A stretch of 64,000 bases of DNA from an uncultured Lachnospira sp. (GCA_934343805.1 CAKRIN010000001.1:124001-188000); one strand, 5' to 3'. Numbered from the stretch's first letter, positions 26,580-35,738 are shown. The notes: a model not told the origin generated them from the sequence alone. Numbers and translations: made by a program.

Positions 26580-28429
26580 TATCTCTCCTTCTTTGCAGAA
26601 AGCTCATATGTTCCAATAAGTATAGACACACTTCTTGGTTCTACACGCACATTTCTACAAGCATCATCAATTACAGCACCCGATATATTTGAATCCATAA
26701 TAACCTTCCAGGTTCCTTTTTCAATCTTAGGAAGTGCAAAATCATGCTTTTCCCAGTGCATATTATAAGCTACATATATCAGACTGTGGTCATCTTCATC
26801 TCCATATACGCATGAATACATTACTCCTATATGTCTGTCATATGTATTCATCTGTGCATACCATGCATTACTTCCATGATATGATATGTCAGGATATCCA
26901 CATGATACTCTGTCACTTAAAGTTAATGATTGTGGCATATGAAGTATTCTTTTTTTTAGTCTGAGCTTAATAAGCTCCTTCGCCCATTCAGATATTTCTT
27001 TTCCTTCCCTGGTCTCTTTCCAATTAACCCATGAAAGTTCACTATCCACACAATATGGATTATTATTGCCATTCTGTGAATTGCCAAATTCATCTCCTGC
27101 AAGTATAAGAGGTGTTCCTGCTGATAAAAGAACCATTGCTAGTGCATTTTTCACCTGACGCAGTCTTAATTCTTTAATTCTTCTTTTTCTTGTAGTTCCT
27201 TCTTCTCCACAGTTCCAGCTGAAATTAAAATTCTCGCCATCCCTGTTACTCTCTCCATTAAGCTCATTATGTTTTCTATCGAAACTCACAAGATCATGCA
27301 GTGTAAATCCATTATTATTGGCAATATAATTAATGCTGGCACTATTAGATTCATTTTTTCTTGAAATCGCAGCAAATTCTCCAAGCATATTCTCATCACC
27401 CTTTAACAAACGCCTGGCAATATTCTGGAAATCATTATTATAACAAGCCATATGCTTTCTTGTACCGGTCTTTCCTCCCCAGTACACTGTTATAATCTTT
27501 GTATCTGAAAGCAGCGCATCCTGTGAAAGAGCCTTAAGTGCAGATTCATCGCAATAAACATGCACTCCGTCTATATGGTACTCTGTAACCCAGTGTCTTA
27601 CACATTGGAGAATAAATCCCGTACTCTCATCCGTAAAAAACATCTCCATGACAACTTCTATGCCATTTCTGTGTAACGCTTTGACCATATCCTTGAATTC
27701 AGCTGTATAATCCCTGAATACTCCTTCATGCTTTGATGCCATTGATGAATATGATGCCTTAGGGGCAAAATAAAATCCACCAACATATCCCCAATAATTA
27801 ACTTTTTGTACATTCTTATCAACACTATAATGAGAGCCTGCTCCATATTTAGACAACAGACTGTCATAAAGCTGTGGAAAACGTCCTGTCTCATCAAATT
27901 CATATGCCGGCTGAAGTTCAATAGTTGTGATTCCCAGTTCCTTAAGATATGGTATCTTATTAACTATTCCTGCAAATGTGCCTTTATCTCTTACTTTTGA
28001 AGTTCTGCTTTTCGTAAAGCCCCTGACATTCATTTTGTAGAATATACAATCACTGTAATCAAGATTAAGCGGTCTGTCTCCTTCCCAGTCATAATCAGTT
28101 ATGTCAACCGCAGCAAGATATCTGTCTTCCTCTCCTTTAATGCCAAATCGTCCACAATCCGTAATGGCCTTTGCATATGGGTCGATATAAGCCTGTCCAT
28201 CAATTTCATAACAATAAAAGCATTTGTCTAGTTTCTTTCCTGATAAATAAACTGAAAATATATTACCGCATTTCATTGAGTTGTCTAATTCAATACGTTC
28301 TTTTAATCTCATATGTGCATCGAATATAAGCAGTACTGCATTATCACATTCTGCTTCACATGAAAAATTATATCCGTCCTTGTATTGATTACATCCCATA
28401 AGTAAGGGATTTCCTTTATTTATAAGCAT
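26579..28429 (-). CDS. GH13 debranching-enzyme (GlgX/isoamylase-type) homologue lacking the catalytic residues
   Basis: 616 residues aligning with GlgX/isoamylase: CBM48-like N-terminus (about 1-110), YKMNVRGFTKS, GIVNKIPYLKELGITTIELQP, GFTLHDLVSFDRKHNELNGE, GTPLILAGDEFGNSQNGNNN. The catalytic sites are changed. The nucleophile Asp of HVDGFRFD is Tyr292 (HIDGVHVY); the acid Glu of LIAEPWD is Val315 (IITVYWG); the His-Asp of AHDGFTL is Asn372-Asn373. Region I NH is Thr266-Asp267. The loop between regions I and II is also short. The fold seems intact, so it is probably a glycan-binding or regulatory pseudoenzyme. It sits between a GPH sugar transporter and a TPR gene. Confidence 0.85.
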   Translation of the reverse strand: MLINKGNPLLMGCNQYKDGYNFSCEAECDNAVLLIFDAHMRLKERIELDNSMKCGNIFSVYLSGKKLDKCFYCYEIDGQAYIDPYAKAITDCGRFGIKGEEDRYLAAVDITDYDWEGDRPLNLDYSDCIFYKMNVRGFTKSRTSKVRDKGTFAGIVNKIPYLKELGITTIELQPAYEFDETGRFPQLYDSLLSKYGAGSHYSVDKNVQKVNYWGYVGGFYFAPKASYSSMASKHEGVFRDYTAEFKDMVKALHRNGIEVVMEMFFTDESTGFILQCVRHWVTEYHIDGVHVYCDESALKALSQDALLSDTKIITVYWGGKTGTRKHMACYNNDFQNIARRLLKGDENMLGEFAAISRKNESNSASINYIANNNGFTLHDLVSFDRKHNELNGESNRDGENFNFSWNCGEEGTTRKRRIKELRLRQVKNALAMVLLSAGTPLILAGDEFGNSQNGNNNPYCVDSELSWVNWKETREGKEISEWAKELIKLRLKKRILHMPQSLTLSDRVSCGYPDISYHGSNAWYAQMNTYDRHIGVMYSCVYGDEDDHSLIYVAYNMHWEKHDFALPKIEKGTWKVIMDSNISGAVIDDACRNVRVEPRSVSILIGTYELSAKKER

Positions 28430-28447
28430 ACCTTTCCTCTCCCCAGA

Positions 28448-29872
28448 TTACTTCTTATATAATCCTCTCATTGTATTTCTATCCAGCTTATAAAATCTCA
28501 TAATAAATATCGTCACCAGCCATCCAATTATAGGAATTATGCAGTAAAAAAATATCGTTAAAAACTTAAGCTGTGGTGTCAGTGCATCTTCAACCTGTGG
28601 AAATATCTTTGAATATCCTGCTATAGCAAGAGCAATTCCTACAAACCCTGTTCCAAGCGCAGAAAATGATTTGTCAATAAATGAAAATAATGCGCCCATA
28701 ATACCCGGCACAAAATGCCCGCTTATTGTATATTCGTAGTCTGTACAATCTGCTATCATTGGAACAACTATATTATTGGATATTGATTTAACTCCATTAA
28801 GCATAGTAAATACAAGTAAAAATGCTATTGTAATAAAATTAATATGTGTCAGTGATACTTTTGTAAGATCAGTAAATATCATCATAAGCATCAATATTGT
28901 CTGAAAAATTATTGCAAACCATGTTGACCTTACCAGCACAGTTTTCTGACCAACCTTCTTGGCATGATGAATCCCCACATATATTATGCCAAGATTAGGC
29001 AATCCGACAATAATACCAATTATACCAGCCAGAGGATAATTATGCATCAGAATTCCGTATAACATTACCAGAACAGTGGAATTACCATACACCATTTGTG
29101 CAAACTTATTCGATGCAGCGGCAATAACAAGCATTCTTATAGGTTTGTTATGCTTTATTATGGCAAAATAATCTTTAAAATGTATCTGCTGTTTTCTGTC
29201 ATCAAGTTTAAAATATGTAACATTATCTTTACTCCATATACCTGCAACAGCCAATGCTGAACATATTCCTGCCACTATCACTACAGTGATGACAAATTCA
29301 GAAAACAATTCCTGTGCCTGAAATGTCTTGTATTTACCAATGAGATAAACAGATACATAAAAAGCCACCAGACCATGTGCAAACATAATAAATGTCGAAT
29401 CAAAAAAGGTTATCATAGGTCTTTGTTTCAAATCATTAGTTATAACGGACTGTCCTGACTTCACAACAGCAGTCTGAAATGTGTACCCTATAATATATAC
29501 TGAATAAACCACTATAAAATACAGTGGTCTTATTATATAAGGGACAAGACTTGTCGTAAAAAAAAGGACAAGACTGCTGACTGCCATAAGAATATATCCA
29601 AGAACAATATATGGTCTGAACTTGCCATATTTTCCATTAGTCTTATCAATGAAATATCCTATAAAAGGATCTGTAACACCATCAAATATCCTCATTCCTG
29701 TAAGAATAACTGATATAAGCACAACTGATAATCCGGCTATTCCATTAGCATAATATGATACATACCCCATCATAGCCAGAAACAGGTTGGTCGATGTATT
29801 ATTAAGTGAAAACAATGCTATCTGCCATATCTTGGCTTTATTTTGTTCTATATGTTTGTGGTTCTCATCCAT
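28448..29872 (-). CDS. GPH-family (MelB-type) sugar:cation symporter
   Basis: 474 residues with about 12 membrane segments. The cation-site region RIFDGVTDPFIGYFIDKTNGKYGKFRPYI is the signature of the glycoside-pentoside-hexuronide family. It imports a sugar or glycoside with Na+ or H+; the substrate is not decidable. It is the first gene of its unit, with a promoter (TTGACT-17-TATAAT) inside the end of the radical SAM gene. The GH13-like gene follows after 18 bp. This points to a link with alpha-glucan or oligosaccharide handling. Confidence 0.9.
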   Translation of the reverse strand: MDENHKHIEQNKAKIWQIALFSLNNTSTNLFLAMMGYVSYYANGIAGLSVVLISVILTGMRIFDGVTDPFIGYFIDKTNGKYGKFRPYIVLGYILMAVSSLVLFFTTSLVPYIIRPLYFIVVYSVYIIGYTFQTAVVKSGQSVITNDLKQRPMITFFDSTFIMFAHGLVAFYVSVYLIGKYKTFQAQELFSEFVITVVIVAGICSALAVAGIWSKDNVTYFKLDDRKQQIHFKDYFAIIKHNKPIRMLVIAAASNKFAQMVYGNSTVLVMLYGILMHNYPLAGIIGIIVGLPNLGIIYVGIHHAKKVGQKTVLVRSTWFAIIFQTILMLMMIFTDLTKVSLTHINFITIAFLLVFTMLNGVKSISNNIVVPMIADCTDYEYTISGHFVPGIMGALFSFIDKSFSALGTGFVGIALAIAGYSKIFPQVEDALTPQLKFLTIFFYCIIPIIGWLVTIFIMRFYKLDRNTMRGLYKK

Positions 29873-29913
29873 ACATTAATCCCACCAGTACTTTTAATAA
29901 TAATCCTGTTCCG

Positions 29914-29942
29914 ATTATATATTTATATTCCTTCATAGTCAA
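29914..29942 (-). promoter_or_regulatory. Promoter of the GPH transporter operon
   Basis: Minus strand -35 TTGACT (29937-29942), 17-bp spacer, -10 TATAAT (29914-29919). The -35 box lies in the last codons of the radical SAM gene. Confidence 0.8.
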
Positions 29943-30840
29943 ATTCAGGTATAAAGCTTTCCCGAGCCACATTACGTTCCTGAATGAATCCATTATTGAT
30001 GCCACATTCAATTGCATAATCAACAACCGAATCATATTCTCTTCTAGTTATCTTGCGGGATAAAAGCGGATGGTTTTTCAGGCGTTCAAATGGCGTATAC
30101 TGGCTCATTATGCTTATATATATGTCATCTGCATACGTTTCAAGCAGATACTTTATCACAGCCTTAGAATCCTTAGTTGTTCCCGGAAGTACCAGATGTC
30201 TTACTATTACACCCTTTTTCATAATTCCATCTTCAACTCTGCCACTCTTCACAAGTTCATCGTCGGCATCAAAGAATTCAGGTTTTCCTGTCTGTCTTAC
30301 CATTTCATGTATCGCAAGCTTAGCAATCTCTGCATAATCAGGTGCTTTAGAGTACTCTGCCGATAAACTGCTGTCAATATATTTCATATCAGGAAGATAT
30401 ACATCTACCAGTCCGTCAAGCATCTTTAATGTTTCAACATTCTCATATGCACTCGAATTGTATACAACTGGTATAACAAGTCCCTTATTCTTTGCATTAA
30501 TAAGCGCCTCTGCGACCTGCGGTACAAAATGTGTCGCAGTTACAAGGTTAATATTATTGGCACATTTGTCCTGAAGTTCAAGAAATATGTCAGAAAGTCT
30601 CCCAACTGTTATCTTCTTTCCAGCCTGTGCAGCCGCAATCTCGTAATTCTGACAAAATATACATCTTAATGTGCATCCCGAAAAAAATACAGCTCCGCTG
30701 CCATTGTTTCCTGATATACAAGGCTCTTCCCACATATGTAGTGCGGCTCTCGCCGCATATATATCATTAGTCATTCCACAAAACCCTTTATTAACATTTC
30801 TGTCAACATTACAGGATCTTGGACATAAATTACAATTCAT
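29923..30840 (-). CDS. Radical SAM protein, PflA-like (COG1313 type)
   Basis: 305 residues. An N-terminal cysteine cluster (CNLCPRSCNVDRN...GFCG) precedes the radical SAM motif CTLRCIFC in FFSGCTLRCIFCQNYEI (cluster at about residues 54-61). The rest is a half barrel (VVYNSSAYENVETLKML, DVYLPDMKYID, HLVLPGTTKD). The family is usually annotated as pyruvate-formate-lyase-activating-like, but no pfl gene is nearby and the target is unknown. Its start overlaps the tepA stop by one base. Confidence 0.87.
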   Translation of the reverse strand: MNCNLCPRSCNVDRNVNKGFCGMTNDIYAARAALHMWEEPCISGNNGSGAVFFSGCTLRCIFCQNYEIAAAQAGKKITVGRLSDIFLELQDKCANNINLVTATHFVPQVAEALINAKNKGLVIPVVYNSSAYENVETLKMLDGLVDVYLPDMKYIDSSLSAEYSKAPDYAEIAKLAIHEMVRQTGKPEFFDADDELVKSGRVEDGIMKKGVIVRHLVLPGTTKDSKAVIKYLLETYADDIYISIMSQYTPFERLKNHPLLSRKITRREYDSVVDYAIECGINNGFIQERNVARESFIPEFDYEGI

Positions 30841-31490
30841 TATTTCTCCTTAATCATGGAATCAAGCTTTGCCAGTGCTTCGCTTATTCCTCCTACATCA
30901 CATATTAAACCTTCTTCAACTGCCTGTCCACCCACAAGTACAGTTCCTAAGTCTTTGGACAACTGCGTTGTGTCAACCATCATTTCTTCAATTCTTTTCT
31001 TGCTTGTTCCACTATGAGCCGCAATAAATGAAGTTATTCTGTCAGATATGCGTTCAAAATAATCATATGTCTGCTGTACCCCGATTAGTGTCCCATTCAT
31101 GCGGACAGGATGAATTATCATGGTAGCTGTAGGCACAATAAATGAATAATCTGTACTCACTGCAAGCGGAACCCCGATACTGTGTGAATCTCCAATTATT
31201 AATGACACTGTCGGTTTTTTCATAGATGCAATCATTTCAGCCAGTGCAAGTCCTGCGCTTACATCTCCCCCAACTGTATTCATTATGAATAATACACCCT
31301 TAATGTCTTCATCCATTTCGATTTCTGCGAGCTTTGGCAGCATATGTTCATATTTTGTCGCTTTACTTGCCGCCGGCAGATTATCATGTCCTTCTATTTC
31401 TCCAATAATTGTTATCACCTGAATATTATTCTTTGTTACTGCACCATCTTTATAGTCATCGTCTTTCTTCACATTATCAGATTTTTCCAT
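30840..31490 (-). CDS. tepA: TepA/ClpP-fold serine protease
   Basis: 216 residues. It has the ClpP crotonase-like fold: ITIIGEIEGHD, GVLFIMNTVGGDVSAGLALAEMI, the nucleophile segment IIGDSHSIGVPLAVS, and IIHPVRMNGTLIG with the His. The length and these motifs match Bacillus TepA (YmfB), which was linked to protein export and signal-peptide removal; no ATPase partner is needed. There is no signal peptide, so it is cytoplasmic. The ATG at 31490 has GGAGG. It is co-transcribed with the radical SAM gene. Confidence 0.87.
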   Translation of the reverse strand: MEKSDNVKKDDDYKDGAVTKNNIQVITIIGEIEGHDNLPAASKATKYEHMLPKLAEIEMDEDIKGVLFIMNTVGGDVSAGLALAEMIASMKKPTVSLIIGDSHSIGVPLAVSTDYSFIVPTATMIIHPVRMNGTLIGVQQTYDYFERISDRITSFIAAHSGTSKKRIEEMMVDTTQLSKDLGTVLVGGQAVEEGLICDVGGISEALAKLDSMIKEK

Positions 31491-31588
31491 GTCAGCCTCC
31501 TGATTATACTATTCCGTATTAGGATTGGCTTGATACAGAAAATTTATTCATTAATTTTAATTATTTCATGGCATTCCATTGATACATC

Positions 31589-31633
31589 AAAAAGTCCGCA
31601 AAGCCAGACAGCAACTGACTTCGCGGACTTTTT
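31589..31633 (-). terminator. Terminator of the tRNA-Thr gene
   Basis: AAAAAGTCCGC and GCGGACTTTTT form a 15-bp stem (one mismatch) with a 15-nt loop, 7 bp downstream of the tRNA 3' end, with T-runs on both strands. Confidence 0.9.
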
Positions 31634-31640
31634 AATTCAA

Positions 31641-31712
31641 GCCACCTGCCGGAATCGAACCGGCGACCTTTTCATTACGAGTGAAACGCTCTACCGACTG
31701 AGCCAAGGTGGC
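31641..31712 (-). tRNA. tRNA-Thr (anticodon CGT)
   Basis: 72 nt on the minus strand with a full cloverleaf. The acceptor GCCACCT/AGGTGGC pairs perfectly; the D stem is GCTC/GAGC; the anticodon stem TTTCA/TGAAA encloses CTCGTAA, giving anticodon CGT (codon ACG, Thr); the T arm GCCGG-TTCGATT-CCGGC is standard. CCA is not encoded. It has its own promoter and terminator. Confidence 0.97.
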
Positions 31713-31742
31713 ACTGTCTAAATAAACTGACATGCAACATAC

Positions 31743-31771
31743 ATTATATATTTCAAACACATTTTTGTAAA
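31743..31771 (-). promoter_or_regulatory. Promoter of tRNA-Thr
   Basis: Minus strand -35 TTTACA (31766-31771), 17-bp spacer, -10 TATAAT (31743-31748), about 30 bp upstream of the tRNA. Confidence 0.85.
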
Positions 31772-31838
31772 GATAATATTTACACCTTTCCATGCTCACG
31801 AATATCTTATATTAGGACTATATGAATGGAGGTGTAAT

Positions 31839-32996
31839 ATGAAAAAATCATTTCAAATAAGTTTATCGTTTATTTTTGCATTAATCCTTATATTCTCATA
31901 TCCACTGCACGCCGCTGCGGTTGTTATAGACGTAAGCAGTCATAATGGATTCATTAAATGGGATAATGTGAGTAATTATATAGAAGGTGTTATCATCCGC
32001 ATAGGATACGGCAGTGATGAATATAGTCAGGATGATTATACAGCAACCAGAAACATGGATGAATGCGAACGGCTTGGCATACCTTATGGAGTATATCTGT
32101 ACAGTTATGCCCTTGATTATTATGATGTTGCAAGCGAAGCCGCCCATACACTGAGACTTCTTAAAAATCGTAATCCGGAGCTTGGAGTGTGGTTTGACAT
32201 GGAAGATGCAGACGGATATAAAGCCTCTAATAATCTTGATGTATATTCTGAAGGAGCTCTCCTTACTGACTTCTGTGAAATATTTGTTACAACAATGAAC
32301 CTCTGCGGTTATAAATCCGGTGTCTATGCCAATTATAATTACTTTACCAACGTACTTGACACAGACCGGCTTCTGTCTTTATCCGATATGAATATATGGC
32401 TGGCCCACTGGGGTATTGACTCACCAAGCCTCGACTGTACTATGTGGCAGTTTGGTGCTGTCGAAATAGAGGATTCCGAATATGATGGAAATATATACTA
32501 TTCTGATTATTCCAATAAAGATATAACATCTCCTCCTGACAATATATCATCATATAACCCGATAAATGTATTCTACCAGACACGCCTTTCATCCGGCGTA
32601 TGGCTTCCTGTTGTCAGAAATGATGATGACTATGCAGGCATACAGGGAGAATACATTACAGGTCTTGCGATTACAACAAATTCCGGATATATAAAATATC
32701 GTGTGCATGTTAAAGGAGGATGGCTTGGTCTTATAGACAGCCGGGAAACCGATATTAATAATTATTATAGCGGATATGCCGGCAACAATACTCCCATTGA
32801 CGCTGTAGAGATATATTATTATACTCCGCAAAATATAATTGACGAATCCGGTTATCGTTATGCATATTACAGAGTTAGTCCGGCAGGATTATCATACTAT
32901 AATTACCAGACTGATAATGACACATCCAATGGTGCTGACGGATATGCTGGTGTATTTGACAAATATATTGACCGCATCCAGATAAAAATAAATTAA
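31839..32996 (+). CDS. Secreted GH25 muramidase (lysozyme)
   Basis: 385 residues. A signal peptide (KKSF... hydrophobic 8-22, cleavage near AAA 25-27) leads into a GH25 barrel: VIDVSSHNGFIKW (D31), YGVYLYSYA, GVWFDMEDAD with the catalytic D120 and E122, and MWQFGAVEIED. It would cut the N-acetylmuramic acid beta-1,4 bonds of peptidoglycan. Residues ~235-385 carry a Trp/Tyr/Gly-rich beta region (SSGVWLPVV, GGWLG) that resembles clostridial hydrophobic (ChW) repeats, probably for wall binding. The ATG at 31839 has GGAGG. It stands alone, facing away from the tRNA and towards the DHH gene. Confidence 0.92.
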   Translation: MKKSFQISLSFIFALILIFSYPLHAAAVVIDVSSHNGFIKWDNVSNYIEGVIIRIGYGSDEYSQDDYTATRNMDECERLGIPYGVYLYSYALDYYDVASEAAHTLRLLKNRNPELGVWFDMEDADGYKASNNLDVYSEGALLTDFCEIFVTTMNLCGYKSGVYANYNYFTNVLDTDRLLSLSDMNIWLAHWGIDSPSLDCTMWQFGAVEIEDSEYDGNIYYSDYSNKDITSPPDNISSYNPINVFYQTRLSSGVWLPVVRNDDDYAGIQGEYITGLAITTNSGYIKYRVHVKGGWLGLIDSRETDINNYYSGYAGNNTPIDAVEIYYYTPQNIIDESGYRYAYYRVSPAGLSYYNYQTDNDTSNGADGYAGVFDKYIDRIQIKIN

Positions 32997-33013
32997 TTCC
33001 CAAAATCAAAAAA

Positions 33014-33058
33014 ATGCCTGCAGTACACATTGCATAAGCAAATATATATTGCAGGCAT
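33014..33058. terminator. Bidirectional terminator between the lysozyme and DHH genes
   Basis: ATGCCTGCA and TGCAGGCAT form a 9-bp stem around an AT-rich loop between the two convergent genes. T-rich sequence lies on both outer sides. Confidence 0.65.
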
Positions 33059-33065
33059 ATAATTA

Positions 33066-34052
33066 TTATATATTAATTCCCGATTCTTCTATAAATCTCT
33101 GCTTAATTATAGATTCCAGTTTCTTAATATCTTCCTCAGTTATTTTATTTCCAGGCTTATCATATGGTATAAAACCTCCTGCCATATTATCATGTCCGCC
33201 ACCGGTTCCAATTCCTCTCAAAGCATTCATTGCAAGAACTCCTGAAAGATATCCCCCTCCGCTTCTTATTGAAAGCTTGATACCATCCTCTTTAGGTGAA
33301 TACACAATTGACAGGCTTATACCATCAAGTGTCAGTGTAAAATCGCATATTGAAGCAATCAGTGATTCCTTGCAATCTGGTCCGGCACTTGCAAAACAAA
33401 TATCCCCAACAATGTCTATCGTGCTGAACGCATTACTATATGCCTTAATATCATCAAAATGCAGCACACTGCTATCAAGATCCTCAAGGATAACCCTGTC
33501 TGCGCTCATATACAGCTTATAAAACATATCCAGATCTAATTGGCTTACACCCCTTTTCATATCAGCCGTGTCCATTTTGATGCCATACAGAAGTGCCGTA
33601 GCAACATCTTTTGGCATATTAATATTATTAATAAAATAATATGATGAAATTATTGATGCACATGCTCCGACCTCTGGTCTTATATCAGAAAATCTATAAT
33701 TAACCTCTTCATATACAGGATGATGATCTATGCATATTATCTCCTGTCCATTCATATCAATAATATTAGAATTTCCTTTCTGGGCATCTACAAGAATTAT
33801 CTCATCTTTTTCATTAAATTCATCCGGATTATTATATTCCCTGACATTAATCCCCAGAAGCTTTACCATCTTGGCAGTTACTGTATGTTCTATACTGCCA
33901 TTATAACATATCTGAGCCTCTATCCCTTTGGCTTCAAGCAGCTTCTGCAATCCGTATGCACATGCTATTGCATCAGGATCTGGGAAATTATGTGTCTGGA
34001 TATATACCTTGTTACCGCTTATATTAGCTATAACCTTTTCTAAATAGTTCAT
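33066..34052 (-). CDS. DHH/DHHA1-family phosphoesterase (NrnA-like)
   Basis: 328 residues. Metal-binding motifs of the DHH family: HNFPDPDAIACAYG (21-34), ILVDAQ, and CIDHHPV with the DHH triad. The C-terminal DHHA1 domain ends in GTGGGHDNMAGGF. The size and layout fit oligoribonuclease/pAp-phosphatase NrnA or a c-di-nucleotide phosphodiesterase domain without a membrane part. It probably degrades short RNA or pApA-type dinucleotides in the cytoplasm. The ATG at 34052 has GAGGGG and a clear promoter. Confidence 0.88.
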   Translation of the reverse strand: MNYLEKVIANISGNKVYIQTHNFPDPDAIACAYGLQKLLEAKGIEAQICYNGSIEHTVTAKMVKLLGINVREYNNPDEFNEKDEIILVDAQKGNSNIIDMNGQEIICIDHHPVYEEVNYRFSDIRPEVGACASIISSYYFINNINMPKDVATALLYGIKMDTADMKRGVSQLDLDMFYKLYMSADRVILEDLDSSVLHFDDIKAYSNAFSTIDIVGDICFASAGPDCKESLIASICDFTLTLDGISLSIVYSPKEDGIKLSIRSGGGYLSGVLAMNALRGIGTGGGHDNMAGGFIPYDKPGNKITEEDIKKLESIIKQRFIEESGINI

Positions 34053-34083
34053 AAAATTCCCCTCATTTGACTTTCATAAATTC

Positions 34084-34112
34084 ATTATATTCTCAATAGC
34101 TATTTTATTCAA
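34084..34112 (-). promoter_or_regulatory. Promoter of the DHH gene
   Basis: Minus strand -35 TTGAAT (34107-34112), 17-bp spacer, -10 TATAAT (34084-34089). Confidence 0.8.
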
Positions 34113-34176
34113 TGTACATTATCACTTTTTCCGTTTTTTTTCATAAATTATAATAACCATATATGGGAGTATAATA

Positions 34177-34902
34177 TTGGAGCCTATACTTTCAATGAAT
34201 CATATATACTATTCCTACCACAGTAAATCTGGTGAAATTCCTGTCATTGAAGATCTTTCCTTCAGCGTCATGCCTGGAAGCTTTATTTCTATTGTTGGTC
34301 CTTCCGGATGTGGAAAATCAACAATTTTATCGTTGCTGTGTAACCTTATAAAGCCTGAATCTGGCAGCATTGCAATAAGGCGTAATAATTCTGGTGAAAT
34401 CTCCCGGATGGGATATATGCTTCAAAAAGATAATCTTTTTGAATGGCTGAGTATTTATAAAAATGTTATGTTAGGACTTGAAATAAATAGAAATAAGACA
34501 CCTGAAAATATTGCATATGTCAACAGACTTTTAAAACAATATGATCTGGCTGATTTTAAATCATCAAGACCTTCCCAGTTATCCGGTGGCATGAGACAAC
34601 GGGCAGCATTGATTCGCACGCTGGCTTTGAAACCGGATATTCTCCTTTTAGATGAACCTTTCTCTGCTCTGGACTTTCAGACACGACTCGAAGTCAGAGA
34701 AGATATCTGCAATATTCTTAAGAATGAAAATAAAACTGTCATACTGGTAACTCATGATATTTCCGAAGCAATCGCTATGACAGACCATGTACTCATTCTT
34801 ACACAAAGACCTGCACGCCTTCTTAAAACAGTAGATATCAAAGCTAAAGACTCACTCTCATCAGAAAAATATTTCAACGAAATAAGGGAGGCATTAGAAT
34901 GA
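34177..34902 (+). CDS. ABC transporter ATP-binding protein (nitrate/sulfonate/taurine type)
   Basis: 241 residues from a TTG start with GGGAG 8 bp upstream. Walker A is GPSGCGKST (41-49), the signature is LSGGMRQRAALIRTL, and Walker B is ILLLDEPFSALD; the H-loop is VTHD. The closest family is SsuB/TauB/NrtD, which pairs with SsuC-like permeases. The permease gene follows, overlapping by 4 bp. No periplasmic-type binding protein (SsuA/NMT1) gene is next to it, so the substrate cannot be inferred. Thiamine precursors, sulfonates and riboflavin-type compounds are all possible. Confidence 0.9.
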   Translation: MEPILSMNHIYYSYHSKSGEIPVIEDLSFSVMPGSFISIVGPSGCGKSTILSLLCNLIKPESGSIAIRRNNSGEISRMGYMLQKDNLFEWLSIYKNVMLGLEINRNKTPENIAYVNRLLKQYDLADFKSSRPSQLSGGMRQRAALIRTLALKPDILLLDEPFSALDFQTRLEVREDICNILKNENKTVILVTHDISEAIAMTDHVLILTQRPARLLKTVDIKAKDSLSSEKYFNEIREALE

Positions 34903-35690
34903 AAACTAGTCAGGCCCAACGCAAATATTTGTTAAAAATGCGTCTTTATAATATATCTGTCGTAATATCCCGGCTATTATTATTCATTGGTTTTCTTTTC
35001 ATATGGGAATACACAGCCAGTAAGGGAATCATTAACGCATTTATCTTTAGTTCACCTGTAAGATTGTATAAAACATTTATCGAACTTGCAAAAGATGGAA
35101 TCATATTCACTCACATATTTGTCACACTATACGAAACCCTTGTGGCTTTTGCAATAATCACGATTGCAGGACTTCTGGCTGCTATTCTTTTGTGGTGTTT
35201 TAAAGGACTATCCGACTGTCTTGAGCCTTTTATGGTAGTTCTTAACAGTCTTCCAAAATCAGCTCTTGCACCAATGCTTATTGTGTGGCTTGGAACCAAC
35301 ACCAAAGCTATTATAATTACAGCTGTCTCCGTTGCAATATTTGGAATGATAATCAATCTGTACACCGGTTTTCTTAGTATAGATAAAGAAAAAATTATGC
35401 TCATCCGAACTCTTAATGGTTCAAAATGGCATATCCTTGTAAAGTTAATTCTTCCCGGTTCAAAGCGGATTATAATAAGCAATATGAAGGTAAATATTGG
35501 CTTATGCCTTGTCGGAGTTATTATTGGTGAATTTCTTGCAGCAAAAAAGGGACTTGGCTATCTCATTATATATGGAAGCCAGGTATTTAAAATGAGCTAT
35601 GTAGTTCTCGGAATTGTAATTCTATGCATTATATCCACCTGCCTTTTTGCTTTAATAACTTTATTACAAAAAATATTTCTAAAAGACTGA
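34899..35690 (+). CDS. ABC transporter permease (SsuC/TauC type)
   Basis: 263 residues with about six membrane segments. The EAA-loop region (LIRTLNGSKWHILVKLILPGS) and LNSLPKSALAPMLIVWLGTN are typical of BPD_transp_1 permeases of the sulfonate/nitrate branch. It forms the membrane part of the importer with the ATP-binding protein upstream. The ATG at 34899 overlaps that gene by 4 bp. The DUF5721-like gene follows after 48 bp. Confidence 0.9.
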   Translation: MKTSQAQRKYLLKMRLYNISVVISRLLLFIGFLFIWEYTASKGIINAFIFSSPVRLYKTFIELAKDGIIFTHIFVTLYETLVAFAIITIAGLLAAILLWCFKGLSDCLEPFMVVLNSLPKSALAPMLIVWLGTNTKAIIITAVSVAIFGMIINLYTGFLSIDKEKIMLIRTLNGSKWHILVKLILPGSKRIIISNMKVNIGLCLVGVIIGEFLAAKKGLGYLIIYGSQVFKMSYVVLGIVILCIISTCLFALITLLQKIFLKD

Positions 35691-35738
35691 TTTTATATTA
35701 TACTAATGTTAATTATTATCCAAAGGAGTATTTTATTA

